DNA from: Coleophoma eucalyptorum
Lineage: Eukaryota > Ascomycota > Leotiomycetes > Helotiales > Dermateaceae
Direction: 5' to 3'
Length of the DNA stretch: 64,000 bases
Assembly: GCA_026120035.1 (NCBI GenBank)
Contig: JALRME010000012.1
Coordinates: 186,001 to 250,000 of the forward strand
Under the pieces are notes generated by a model. That model was not told the origin of the DNA. It saw only the letters and a list, made by a program, of their open reading frames with translations, and did no database searches. Within the stretch, counting starts at the first letter, position 1. The number at the start of each line of letters is the position of its first letter. The translations under genes and the position numbers were made by a program. Below, in pieces: positions 31,447 through 43,174 of this stretch.

Positions 31447-32481
31447 ATGAGGGGAAAGAGATCGAAGCAGTACCGTAAGCTCATGCAGCAGTATGGGCTG
31501 AGCTTTGGCTTTCGTGAGCCTTACCAAGTCCTGGGTGAGTTGCGCTTGCTCCTGTGACTTGAAGTATAGAGGGACTAATCTGTGGTTTACAGTTGATGCA
31601 GAGATTTTGAAGGATGCCGATCGGTTCAAGATGGATCTCGTGGGAGGTCTTGAACGTACCCTGCACGGCAAGGTCAAACCGAGTTAGTATAGCGTGAAGA
31701 TATGTCTTGCCATAGCAAAACGACTAATATTTTGATAGTGATTACACAATGTTCGATGCGACATCTCTACGCTGCTACCAATGAACCAGGGATGTCATTC
31801 GTCATCGACAAGGCGAAGATGTACGAGCGCAGGCGGTGCGACCACCGACCAGAAGACTACCCAGAACCACTCAGCGCGAAGGAATGTCTTGCGTCAGTAG
31901 TTGATCCCAAAGGCGCGAAGACAAACAAGCATCGATATGTTGTTGCTAGTCAGGAGCTGGAGGTTAGGAAGCACATGAGAGGGATCTTGGGTGTTCCGTT
32001 GGTTTACATCAATAGGAGTGTGATGATTATGGAGCCAATGGCTGGTGCTACAGCTGAAATGAGGGAGAAGGAGGAGAAAGTCAAGTTTAGAGATGGGCTG
32101 AAGGGTAGAGCAAGTGGAAGTCAGGGCATGAAGAGGAAGAGAGAGGATGATGGTGAAGACAAGGGCACTGCAAACGAAGGCGCTGATGCTGCAGCAAAGA
32201 AGAAGAGCAAATATGGAAAGGGACCTAAAGGACCTAACCCGCTGTCGATCAAGAAGTCAAAGAAGAAGGCCGAGGGAGACTCAACCGCTCCCGAGAAGAA
32301 GCAAGGTGCTGGAGAAGCATCTGGCGATGCTTCAACCGTGGCACCAACAGCGGACGGGTCGGAGCCGGGTAGCAAGAAGAAGAGGAGGCGGAAACACAAG
32401 TCTGGCAACGAGGGCGGAGATGGCGAGGTCGTGACAGCGACAGACGAGGGTGTAGAGGCAGATGCGGGTGCAGAAGATTGA
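31447..32481 (+). CDS. UTP23: rRNA-processing factor Utp23
   Basis: Small-subunit processome component with a degenerate PIN domain; in yeast it is needed for early 18S rRNA cleavages and for release of snR30 from pre-ribosomes. Three exons, 31447-31534, 31593-31682 and 31739-32481, 306 residues. It starts with the family motif MRGKRSKQYRKLMQQYG, followed by PYQVLVDAEILKDA, where the Asp is the PIN acidic position. TQCSMRHLY, a CDH pair and AKECLASVV follow and fit the zinc-knuckle seen in Utp23. The PIN fold closes near KHRYVVASQ. The last 100 residues are a Lys/Ala-rich nucleolar tail (KKKRRRKHKSGN). The nucleolar role is strongly conserved, so confidence is high. Confidence 0.95.
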
Positions 32482-33269
32482 TTAGCATTGTATTTATATT
32501 CTTCCTCGGGCAAGGAGTTATGGGGGCTTAAAAGGGAACCATCTGTTTGCTAGGTAGTTAACTCGACGCAGGAGTAATGATACCCATTCTGAGAACCAGT
32601 TTGCTGCTTGTCGCGCATTTTCAGCCCCGAAAGTCAATTATGGACTGCTCGTGCTCACGCCATGCACGGGAATGTTGTTTGGATTTTTGGATTTCTTCAA
32701 CAGCCCGAGCCAGGGCTTTGGCGGTAATCTTCAACAAGTACATTCCACGGCTAAATACTTGGAAGAATTTGCCATTGCAAACAGACTTTCACAGGCCAGG
32801 ACAATACTGGAGGCTCACACAGTGATGACACCAAAGCCGAAAGACCGTTTTGAAGGCCACGCCACGGTCGTCACGCTCAGATGCCGCTAAGCACCTTCCG
32901 GGACCTATGGTGCGAAGACACATCCTTGTCCTATCCGGCGTACAGCATGCGGCATAGCACTTCCATCACCCAAAGCGAGAAGACACCACCACCTCACTCG
33001 CACCTATTGGGTAACTGTTTCAGCATGAGCCTGGGGACAAATCATCACACTCAAATACTATGAACATGCGCCTTGTCTGTTTCGCTCTCACATAAGTCTT
33101 TCCGCAACAGGTCTGGGGGCAACACCAATCTTTCCGCTTTGTTCTTTTGCTAGACAGTGAAAGAGAAGTTGTACCATACCGTACATACCCGATTTATTGT
33201 TGACTTCAGATGAGATTATAAGGTGCCCTCAAGAACCCTCCGGTGGTGGACAAGGAAACCCGCGGAAAT
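32482..33269. other. intergenic region
   Basis: Utp23 3' flank and upstream region of the DUF726 gene. No supportable ORF. The DUF726 frame stays open for at least nine codons before its ATG, so an upstream leader intron is possible. Confidence 0.5.
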
Positions 33270-36200
33270 ATGCCAGAGAGCGTCATTGAGGCTGTCCAAG
33301 AATCATCTGCCAGTCAAACTACTGATGCTTCCCTGGCTACAGCATCGACACCAGTCAACAATGGCGATGTCGCTGCACCGAACGGTACCTCTGCCACCAC
33401 GTCTGACCTCGACGACTTCGGTCTGCCTCTCAAGAAACAAAAGCCCTCAATGGCAATAGCTTACGAACCAGAAGAAGTTGTGGATGAGGATGTGGAGTCG
33501 GAGCTGCCGTCAGAGCCTGTCAATGGACACCTTGATACCCCGCAACCTAGTGAGGATCCAGCTTCGTTCAATGATGTAGAGCTTGCATCAGATGCTGAGG
33601 TCAGTGACGATGAATTCAAAGATGCGCAGTCGACTCCAAATCCTGAACCGCAAACACCCCGGGAAGCTATAGCAGACAAGGATATAGTTAGCAATGGGGA
33701 ATTGAAGGAAGAAGATGCTGAAAAGGAAAATGCCACGTTATCTAACGGAGATATTCCACAGGCCACTGTAGAGCCATCGGAGGATACGGCAGTAATTGTG
33801 AAGGAGGTGGATGTGGCCGAGGATGCAGCTAAGGGCACAGAGTCGGAAGAGCCGGAACCAGAGAGGGTTATGCTTCACGATGTGAGAGATGACCCAATAA
33901 GCAAGAAGACACCGCCATCTTCAACACTCCCAAAAGGTCATATGCGAGGCCAGAGCTCAAAGGGACAAGCAATTTCAGAATGGTCGCATCAACAATTGAC
34001 CACGAAGGATGGCAAGGAAGAAGAAGAAGACGATGATGATGGATGGCAGGATATGCCGGCTTTTGCGCCTTATGACATGTACGATGATGACAACAAATTA
34101 ATTGCCCGAGAAGCACATGAGTCGGACGAGGAGGCCAATGCATACAGTGGGTTGGGCGGTGCAGGAAGGGGATATACGAGGGTTCAACTAGATGAGGATG
34201 CACAATCTGCAACGAGTCTCGACGAAAATACAAAGTATCTATTCAAAGATGTGAATGGGACGGGTGCTGGGGAATTGGATGATGAGGAGCAAAGAGACGC
34301 CCTTTCGCAGATGCAAGCCACCAAGGATCTCTTGACAGAGGGACAGAGGATCGCATATGTTGGAATGACGCGTCTAGTTTTGTCCGCCATGTTGAGGGAC
34401 GCAGAATCTATTGAGACAACTCGAGGAAGTAAGAAGGAGGTTGTACTGGCTGCAGAAGCTATGAAGATGTGGACGCAGAAGATGATGGTACGACTTTATA
34501 CTCATATGGACATAAGTACAGATGAACAGATTATGGTTGAGCAGCTGGCTGACCATGGAGTCGTGCCAACGGATCTTACGCCTACCTTGATGCAGAACGC
34601 TCGTGTTAAGAACCCAATGGCCGAGACTGTATCTTCTCCATCCAATCTCGCTTCCCCCAGGACAGAGTCAATAGCTTCGTCCTTGGACAGGAGCCACAGA
34701 GATTCTTTATCCTCACTGGGATCACCAGACTTCGTGCGTCGTCCCCGAGAGGAAGAACCGGCCCCGGTTCCACCACCATACAAAGAGCACGACGGTGAAG
34801 ATCTGCCAGAGGTCAGGACCCCATCTCAACTTCCAACCACAAAGAATATTGATATCGATCTACGGTGGACTGTCCTTTGTGACCTTTTCCTAACTCTCAT
34901 CGCTGATTCAGTATACGATGCTCGATCACGAGTCTTGCTTGAAAAAGTAGGACAGAACATGGAAGTTCCTTGGCTTGAGATTTGTAGATTTGAAAAGCGA
35001 GTCACCGATGCCCTCGAGATGCAACAAGCTGCAGAGAAGGAAAACTGGAATGAAGACGAGCACAAAGAATCCCGACGAAAGATGGCTCTTAAGAAGCGTT
35101 ATATGATGATGGGTCTTGCTACCGTGGGTGGAAGTTTGGTTATTGGTCTTTCGGCTGGTTTGCTCGCCCCTGTCATCGGTGCTGGTCTAGCTGCAGGTTT
35201 CACGACCATTGGAGTTGCAGGAACGAGTGGTTTCCTTGCTGGTACCGCTGGCGCGGCTATCATCACATCTGGTGCTGCTGCTTCTGGTGGTATCATTGCT
35301 GTTAAGGCCGCCAATCGCAGAACTGGCGCAGTCAAGACTTTCGAGTACCGGCCACTTCACAACAACAAGCGAGTCAACCTAATTGTGACTGTGTCCGGAT
35401 GGATGACGGGAAAGGTTGATGATGTGCGATTACCATATAGTACCGTAGATCCCATCATGGGCGACATCTACTCTGTTCTATGGGAACCGGAGATGCTGAC
35501 GAGTATGGGAGATACAATCAACATTTTAGCAACCGAGGTAAGAAGGGTGTTCTACAAACACAACTATGTACTGACTTATAACAGGCACTCACTCAAGGTC
35601 TCCAACAAGTGCTTGGAAGTACTCTGTTGATCGGTCTGATGGCAGCACTGCAATTGCCTGTTGTACTGACCAAACTTGCATATCTTATCGACAACCCTTG
35701 GTCCGTGTCATGCGATCGAGCAACTGCTGCAGGACTCATCCTGGCAGATTCTCTAATCGACCGTAATCTTGGCACACGACCCATCACCTTTGTGGGGTAT
35801 TCTTTGGGCTCCAGAGTCATCATTTCATGTCTCAAGGAGCTTGCAAGAAAGGGTGCACATGGACTTGTTCAGAACGTCTACCTGTTCGGCACACCTGTTG
35901 TTGCCAAGAAGGATGACTACCTCAAAGCTAGATCAGTTGTTGCTGGACGTTTCGTCAATGGCTATGCTAGGAATGACTGGATTCTAGGCTATCTCTTCCG
36001 ACTTACAAGTGGTGGAATCAGTCGCGTAGCAGGACTTGCTCCCGTGAACGGGATTGCAGGCCTCGAGAATCTCGACGTGACCGATATCGTACCTGGACAT
36101 ATGGCATACCGTGCTGCCATGCCTAAGCTTTTAAGAGAAGTTGGTTGGTCAGTCGAGAGTGATGAGTTCACGGAAATTGAGGATCCAGATCCGGAGAATC

Positions 36201-36991
36201 ACGCAGCACGACAGCGCGAGCTTATCAATGAGATCGAAGAGGCGCGAAAAGAGTACGAGAAGAAGGAGAAGGAGGGCAAGGGGAAGTTTGGCTTCTTCGG
36301 CCGAAAGAAGAAGGGTGTTGTGGAACGTAAAGAATGGGAAACATATGAAGAGTCAAAAGGGGAGTCTTCGTCTAAGAACAAAAAGACGGAGGACGAGGCA
36401 GGCAACAACCATGGGGTCTTGTTCGATGTTGATGCTATGCGTGCTGAGTTAGCATCTGAGACTGAGGAGTTGGAGGTGAAAGAGCTTAGGACAACTCTGC
36501 CGCCTATGAAATTGGATCTCGCCGCTGCAGCATCGAATCCAGCTGTGTCTCCGAGATTACCGCTTCGGGAAACCCAAAGCTATGGCTACGAAGCAGGGGC
36601 ATCTCTGAGAGTCAATGACCATAGTCGCACCCAATCCTTATCCCCACGCCAGTCATTCAGCTCGCAAACAAAGTCCTCCTTCGATACAAAGCCTCTGCCC
36701 ATCCCAATGCACGAGGAAGAGGAAGAGGTTCAGATGACCTTCGACACGTCGTATCACACCCCATCGCACTCGAAAACATCATCCTTCAACAAGCCATCAG
36801 CCCCATCATCGGCGGCAGCATCCATGACCAATGTCCCAGAAAGTTCTCCAGCTGGCGCCCGGCCGGATCTTAAGACGTCACAGACAATGCCTGCCACCTT
36901 GCCTACCATCAATTTCAACCATAACGCATGGGCCGATGAGGACGATGAGGATTTTGGCAAGGAGAAAGAGATTGAGATGACTTTTGCATAG
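33270..36991 (+). CDS. DUF726 / Mil1-type membrane protein with alpha/beta-hydrolase motif
   Basis: Relative of yeast Mil1 (binds the clathrin adaptor AP-1R) and animal TMCO4. Exons 33270-35537 and 35585-36991 give 1224 residues. The start is the ATG at 33270; the frame opens earlier at GTG codons. Residues 1-500 are acidic and disordered. A helical domain follows from about LRWTVLCDLFLTLIADSVYD. Next is the DUF726 hallmark, a Gly/Ala-rich hydrophobic hairpin of two membrane segments (MMGLATVGGSLVIGLSAG ... GASGGIIAV). The hydrolase-fold part spans the intron and includes the nucleophile-elbow-like GYSLGSRV, then VYLFGTPVVAKKDDY and NGYARNDWILGYLFR. The C-terminus is charged, with a lysine-rich coil and Ser/Pro-rich tail ending in acidic repeats. 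A lipase-like activity is possible but unproven for the family. A membrane-traffic role agrees with Mil1. Confidence 0.92.
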
Positions 36992-38003
36992 ATGAGCTGA
37001 GACCATTTTTCCATTCAAGTACTTATGAGGAACATCCATTTCATGAATCATACTTTAGTCCCTCGTTGATTCGGCGTTCAAACTGTTTTTTTCTTGCACA
37101 TAATCTGTCTGCATCACCGCATCCTTGGTTTCCGGGATTTGTTGTTTGGTGTGAATGTTACCTGTTGTTGCATGGCTTGCGCGGGCTGGAGAGGGAGAAT
37201 CTATGGCGTTTACCTTGTTTACTGTCATGACCGAACCAAGTTGCTTGCGAAGAGCCGGGACGAGAGTCAGGTCAGACTAGGGTTGATACTTTCATTAGAA
37301 GCAGATACGTAGGTTAGATGATCTATACGTAGCTACAATGGTAATCCAAGGAGTGCTCTGTGCTTCACAGGATGCCCACTCTTTGGCTGGATCCTGTGCG
37401 TGTCATACCGTATCGCTCATGACTTCTCACACAGGGCCTTTTGACTGGATTGAGGGAAGTTGACTAAGAGAGCTGGCCGAATGAAGGCGGGGACCAGGAA
37501 CTGAACCGTGATTAGCTTGCAAGGTAAGCTCGGTCGGATGGTCCAGCCTAGTTGATGTATTTAAAGACCACCTCGAAAGCACAGAACGCCATATCGAGGC
37601 TGTAAAGCCATACGCCCATCCTCTCACTCACTACTTGGGATGATGGCACGGAGTGGGCTTTCTTTTCTGCAAGATGACAACCGACCAGCCCGGGCTCAGT
37701 TCGGGTAAGCGAGGCTCTTCCTAATCGGCTGGTACAAGCCTCCTCATGCTCCTTTTGTCGTTGCAAATAAGGCAACGCCGATGCTGATTTCTGGGCTTTC
37801 CCAATATGGGCCCAATATGGGTTTGACGTAGGATGCTAGATTTGAGGGATGTAGCCGGGGCTGGTTGCCGTATTGGTCTGGTCAACGTCTCTCTGGTCTC
37901 CATTGTGTCAATTGTGTATTTGGGGGTTGGTACAGGAGAGACTAGCAGGAAGGAAGGGTAAAATGGTAATTCCAACCAACATATACCATTTGGGGCTATC
38001 CAA

Positions 38004-38042
38004 AACCCCAAACCCAAACCCAAACCCAAACTCAAACTTAAA
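38004..38042. repeat. CCCAAA hexamer tandem repeat
   Basis: About five CCCAAA-type units with decay at the right end (CTCAAA, CTTAAA). The sequence resembles but does not match the standard fungal telomere unit. Confidence 0.85.
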
Positions 38043-38620
38043 CTCCAAGGCCTTTCTTTCTAACAACATCGCCAGCACCAGGGCAGTTTCGGAGTTTTAT
38101 CTTGAAACAATTATTGTGCTTGCCTTCCTTAAGTCTGGGTACGGACCCCAACGTGGCCAGCTAGGTTGATCAGGTAAGAGAGACAAGGTGAGGTAACTTG
38201 TGCCGCAAGCACAGCCCGTCAGCAACATCCTCCTCTAACCTAAAATGCGACTTTAGTAGCACATCCCTTCCAGCACCATTTTCCCACCCCACTGCTCATC
38301 ACCTCCCCGACTCACCTCAGATCCCACACTGGCAATCTGGCAACCAATCGACCGAATGCATACTGTAGATGGATGGCAGGACTAAGGGATCTGTACCAGT
38401 GTACGGTGAGGCATCCCGGTCCAGCAGCCATTGCTTGTCCCTTCTGCCCTACCTACCCACTGCCCACGGTGCGAGATTAGGTCAATCGACGCCTTACCAC
38501 GCCGCAAACGCCCACATCTATCCATGTAGCCATCCCCACAGGGCTGTGAAGGCTATGTTCGATAAGCATCGAACGTCGGGATGGCTGGAAAGATTTCTGG
38601 ATGTGTGCGCATGTTTCTGT

Positions 38621-38652
38621 ACGTGTGTGTGTATGTGTGTGTGTGTGTGTGT
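38621..38652. repeat. (GT)n microsatellite
   Basis: GT-rich run with a central uninterrupted TGTG stretch. Confidence 0.85.
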
Positions 38653-39335
38653 ACACGAGCGTGTGAGGGGGTTTTATTTCATGTGCGTCGCTCGTGGTAC
38701 AGGTTGGTTCTGACGACGCGCCTCCCTCATCAATGACCTCACTCTCTCCTCACTGGACACCTGACCCTGCGGCTTACCTACAATCAGGGCTGATTTATCC
38801 CCGTTTCTGTGCCTGCTTGCGACCATAACCGCACGCCCGCCTGCACCGTTTGGCCGTGGCAGTGGCATTAGCAATGTGGTAAAAAGGTGGTCAAGTGTGG
38901 TACAGTGTGGTGGTGTACATGCAAATGCGGTGCGGTGCGGTGCAGAGCGGCGCACTGGTCACTTCTGACTGGGCCATGCCCTTCTGTATCAGCCTCAGTC
39001 TTCCTCTAAAAAGAGGGCATGGCAAAGTACATGTACGTCTTATGCACCGCAGCGACCGTTACTAGCTGCTTGTTATAATACCTAGCCTCCTCGCCCCAGC
39101 ATTGTATCTACTTTCCTTCTTTTCTCTCTTCTCCCCTCGCTGTCGCCATCCGTCCGTACTTGTACCATCTGGTTGTCTCTCGTTGCTCTCCATTGGCTTC
39201 TCCGATTCTTTTCCCTTTATGCGACAGGTTGATGTTATGTACCCTATGCTCATATCCTTCAACAATCTCATGCACAAGAATCCATAATCCCCAAAGAAAG
39301 ATCTTCAGCTCGGCCGGAGCAACACCAACTTGATA

Positions 39336-41068
39336 ATGATTTTATGCATTTTCAACCGCAATCTGATTCTAACCTTCTTCGCCGCGCTCTCGATATGCTT
39401 CAATATAGTCTATGCTGAAGGAGGTGAAGGTGTAAAGGCCATGATTAATAGAGCACCTATTTCTTTACCTCCAACCGAAGGGCGACTAGACCCAACATCT
39501 ACTTCAGCAACATCGGCATCCGCAACCGCCTCCACGTCAAGTGCTTCGTCATCTTCAGTAACTGTGACGTGGTTTGACTTCCCAACTTGGTCCCTAGGGC
39601 AGTCCTTTGAACTGAAATGGCAGATTGAGACGGATCCATCTGGTGGGACGGTGCCGGAACTGGAGCTTGTTCTTGCGCAAACAAGTTCAACTGGCACGGC
39701 TAGTCCTGAGGATAGTTGGGTGGTACTTGTACTTTCAGATGGTTTGTCATCTCTGCTTAAGATCTTAATGAAGATATTGATTTGAAGATAGCAACGACAA
39801 TATGCTCACCCGATGAAACGGTCTGTACAATAAATGCCGAAGCTATTCAACAAGCTATGGAGATCTTCCTGAGTAGCAGTTCGCAAGGGCAGGATTCGTC
39901 TGAGCTGAACAACTTCTTCTTCTGCTTCAGTACGCCCGGCTCATCAACTTGCGAACCTAATACCTACAGTGTAGTCTTTGACATCGCCGAAACCCCCGAC
40001 CAAGTTTCAAACTTACCGTCAAGTGGAATTGTAACTAGTGTGACGCTTCCAGCAACCACGGCATTGGCAATAACGTCAACAAGCACTGTTCTTGATGCTA
40101 CTTCGACTGCGTCCATTACAGACTCGGCGCAAGTTACAGAGACAACTGCTTCATCGCAAGCTACAACTGCAGCATCCTCAACAGCGTCTTTAATGACTGC
40201 ATCATCTAGTATGGCATCAAGAACAGGTACAGCATCATCATCATCACTAGCATCAACTGCCCGTAGTTCCTCTCCCACGGCAAGTAGTACGCCGACCAGC
40301 ACCTCCAACGGCAAAGGCCTATCTACCGGTGCCAAGGCCGGAATAGCCATTGGCGCCATCCTCGGCATCATCCTCGCGCTCATATGCCTCTACCTCGCCC
40401 TGAGACACCGAAAGCGTCAATCTAGATCTGGAGCCGAGCATATGATGCTAACATCAAACTCACAACACGAACAGATTGGAAGCCGAGATATTATCGGAGA
40501 GAAAGGAGGCGTCGGCTTAGCAGCGTCCCCCACGGAGACGAGAGATATAGGCGACGAGCGGTTGAGTCCTGGAGGGTTTGATGATTGGGATGGGGGGGAT
40601 GCATCAAGTGCTGAGATTGGAATTGGGAGGGTAGTGCCAATATATCCGCAACGACAGGCATCTGTAAGGACCTACGAGGAGCGGTACCACGACACGCCAT
40701 CAACGGCCACCTCATCGCCCATTCTCAATCGAAACCCCTCGCGACCTTCCACTGCCGTTTTCTACGGTGATGCACGACATAAGCCGCAGATGCACAACAC
40801 GAGCAACGGTAATGGTGAGGCGGGACTTAGTCGCGGTGGCAGCGTGCTGAGTGGTGGACATGGTCATGGTCATAGCCATGAAGGGGAAGTGGCAGAGGAA
40901 GAAGAAGAGGCGTCAAATCAGCATTTCTTTGCTACGGAGGGAATGAGTGCGGTAGAATGGGCGCGGTTGCAAGAGGAGGAGAGGAGGATCGATGATGCGA
41001 TTGCAGAGGCCGAAGCGAGGAGGAGGAGAACTATAATGAACGATGGGCGGAGGAGTATGGATTCCTAG
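39336..41068 (+). CDS. single-pass cell-surface protein with Ser/Thr-rich ectodomain
   Basis: Two exons, 39336-39741 and 39792-41068, 560 residues. Start is the ATG at 39336; the frame opens two codons earlier at TTG. Residues 1-27 form a signal peptide (core LILTFFAALSICF). A Ser/Thr-rich spacer leads to a beta-type domain (VTWFDFPTWSLGQSFELKW) containing three or four cysteines (ICSPDETVC, FFFCFSTPGSSTC). A long Ser/Thr/Ala mucin-like stalk follows, then one membrane helix near residues 320-341 (AGIAIGAILGIILALICLYL) with the basic stop-transfer RHRKRQSR. The cytosolic tail of about 210 residues is disordered and ends in an acidic/Arg helix. This layout matches fungal wall-stress sensors and other Mid2-like proteins, but the ectodomain is none I recognise. 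The acceptor at 39791 was chosen because it keeps the frame. Confidence 0.8.
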
Positions 41069-41907
41069 TATAATGAGTCGTTTAGAGTTGCGATGCTTAT
41101 TTTCATACCCCTTTTCTCTATATATACCTACTCACCATAGGGGCGAGTATGTACCTTAATCTGATAATTACCCTCAACGTAATAGGCAAAGGAAATCAAG
41201 ATTCTATCTCCTGCCTCCCTACCTCTTGTACCTCCAAACCGTGCCCACCACTCACTTTTTCCTTCCCCGTCCTAATAAAGACCCAGCCGAGCCAACCGAT
41301 TTTCTTTTCGCCTTGAGGTTCCACCACGCCCGCATGGCTGGCCAAGTATGGATCAACGAAACCGCCTTTTGTTGCTTCCCTTCTTTCGTGCTTTAATTCC
41401 AGGACGCCAATTGGTTGGTATACCTGAGAGCCCGCCGGTTAGTCGGGAGGTATAAATTTAAATGGTCTGCTCTAAAAAGCCTTCAATCACCATCACCCAA
41501 TGGCCCAAATTTGATGCATTTGAAATACACACATTCACAGAGTAGGATCTTTTTCTGATGGAACAGTCATATTGCACTCGAATTACCTAAGAATGCCGCA
41601 ATGTAGCTTTGAAATCTCTCTCCGCTTCCTACACCACCTACTTCATGCCATGCATGTCCAGCCCAGTCCGCTCCTAACCTACAAGAGAAAGGAAAACTCC
41701 CAAAGGAGCGCAAAAATGACGGCCCGCATAAAGAATACCCGATACCAACGCCATATTCCATGCCTTTAAAACATAACATACGTGATCGACGGAACTTCAA
41801 TCTCAATCTACAACCCCCCACCCCTCCTCTCCGCATTTCACCCAGGGCCGCCAAGCCCTCGTCTGCGTCTCGGGAAGAAGCAACGCAAGCATGGCAGTTA
41901 GTTAGGC
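41069..41907. other. intergenic region between convergent genes
   Basis: 3' flanks of the membrane glycoprotein and Tvp23 genes; nothing supportable. Confidence 0.5.
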
Positions 41908-42113
41908 TTAACGAGAGAACATACGCCCTATAAGCCCACTGGCAAGGTTTCCGGCCATGCCACCCGAGAGCAGCGCACTTCCAGCCATATTCGAGGCCTG
42001 GCCGAACTTGTCGCAGCGGGAGAAGGCGAGAGTATTCGTGATGGTCATACTGAGAGCGATAACTACGAAGACGAATCAGCATATAAACTCTCTCCATTCA
42101 TCTCTCTCCCTCC

Positions 42114-42155
<42 letters not shown>

Positions 42156-42859
42156 AAATACCACAAGACTCACCAACAAGCGTCAACCAAATAAACATAA
42201 ACTTCACCAAAGCCAAGATGGCGAGAGCGATCCAGAGCAAAGGCTGCGCATAGAGGGCGAGCCAGAAGAAGCGCGAGTCGGTCGGGTTGATGACCTTGGT
42301 AGACGGGTCCGAGGACTCGAAGACCCAGTGCGAGTCGCCGGACTGGGCATCGACTTCGTTCCACCAGCGCAGGCCCACGAGGCGCCGGCCGGCGATGTTC
42401 TTGAGGTAGTAGAAGTCGACCGCGAGCAGGAGGATGGTGACGATGAAGATGAGGACGCTGCGAGGAAGGTATTGTCAGCAAGGGCTGCTTGCTTTGAAAA
42501 CGGAGAGAGAGTAGAGAGCAAGGCAAGGCAGGCTATTTCGCAACTTCGCAACCTAGCTAGAGGCGCGAGATGCTGCTGCCTTTCTTCGTGGGGATCGAAT
42601 AGCTCGAGGAGATATGGAAGAGATCGAGCGCGCTTACAAGTTATCTGTAAATAGCAATCCAAAAAGGTAGACCAGTAAACTAGCTACAAAATCCCCAGAC
42701 TGTCAGCTCCATTCTGAGCACTGCATCTTGAAGCTCGGCTTCGATTTCCACCCAAGATGCGACAAGTTACTCACCAATTCGAAACCCTAGGAAACAGAGA
42801 AGTGTGATCGGGTGCGAACTGAGTCGCCAGCTCAGCTGTCCTGGCTGGTTCTGATCCAT
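41908..42859 (-). CDS. TVP23: Golgi membrane protein Tvp23
   Basis: Four-helix Golgi/late-Golgi vesicle protein of the TVP23 (DUF846) family, which binds Yip-type proteins and helps retrograde or secretory traffic. Four exons: 42859-42775, 42685-42640 (approximate borders, 46 nt), 42457-42174 and 42062-41908, giving 189 residues. Landmarks: [19 protein letters not shown] at the start, [34 protein letters not shown], then the family core [25 protein letters not shown] and [14 protein letters not shown]. The end is [13 protein letters not shown] followed by a Gly/Ala helix and GRMFSR. Every motif of the family is present and in order. Intron 3 contains a pure TC microsatellite next to its A-run. 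Confidence 0.95.
42121..42152. repeat. (TC)16 microsatellite in a Tvp23 intron
   Basis: Sixteen TC units on the plus strand, preceded by a looser CT-rich stretch and followed by AAAAAA. On the coding strand it is a GA tract inside intron 3. Confidence 0.95.
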
Positions 42860-43174
42860 TGCGAAGGACGAGGTTTCAAGGAGTGACTGAAGATTTGGAA
42901 TGCTGTTCTTCTGTCAAGTCGTCGTACACTATCCAAAAGAGCTATCTGGCTGTAGCACCCCTGCAGGTGAGGCTAAGTGGGCGGTAGCAAGCGGCAGTTC
43001 TATCTTTGGCGACCAAGCTTTATTTATCATTTCATTATCAGGGTCTGCAAACACATTTCGGCGCAGTATCTATTCTTAACGAACCAGTTTAATTTTCATT
43101 TACAGGCCAACAGGCCTTTGAACCATAAGAATACTACAGAACTCCATTTCTCAACCTTGAATCCCAGTACTACC
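42860..43174. other. intergenic region
   Basis: Upstream region of Tvp23 and 3' flank of pyruvate carboxylase; no ORF of note. Confidence 0.5.

Larger units (their letters stand above)
36992..39335. other. 2.3-kb gene-poor region
   Basis: 3' flank of the DUF726 gene and a long upstream region for the membrane glycoprotein gene. It has a CCCAAA repeat, a GT-rich tract and low-complexity ORFs only. No RNA gene or mobile element seen. Confidence 0.5.

Noticed and set aside
31121..31450. 109-residue plus-strand ORF before Utp23
   Set aside because: It ends across the Utp23 start codon, lacks conserved-looking composition and sits in a divergent promoter; at most an upstream ORF.
33243..33269. 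Upstream extension of the DUF726 protein
   Set aside because: The frame there opens with GTG codons only; the first ATG is at 33270.
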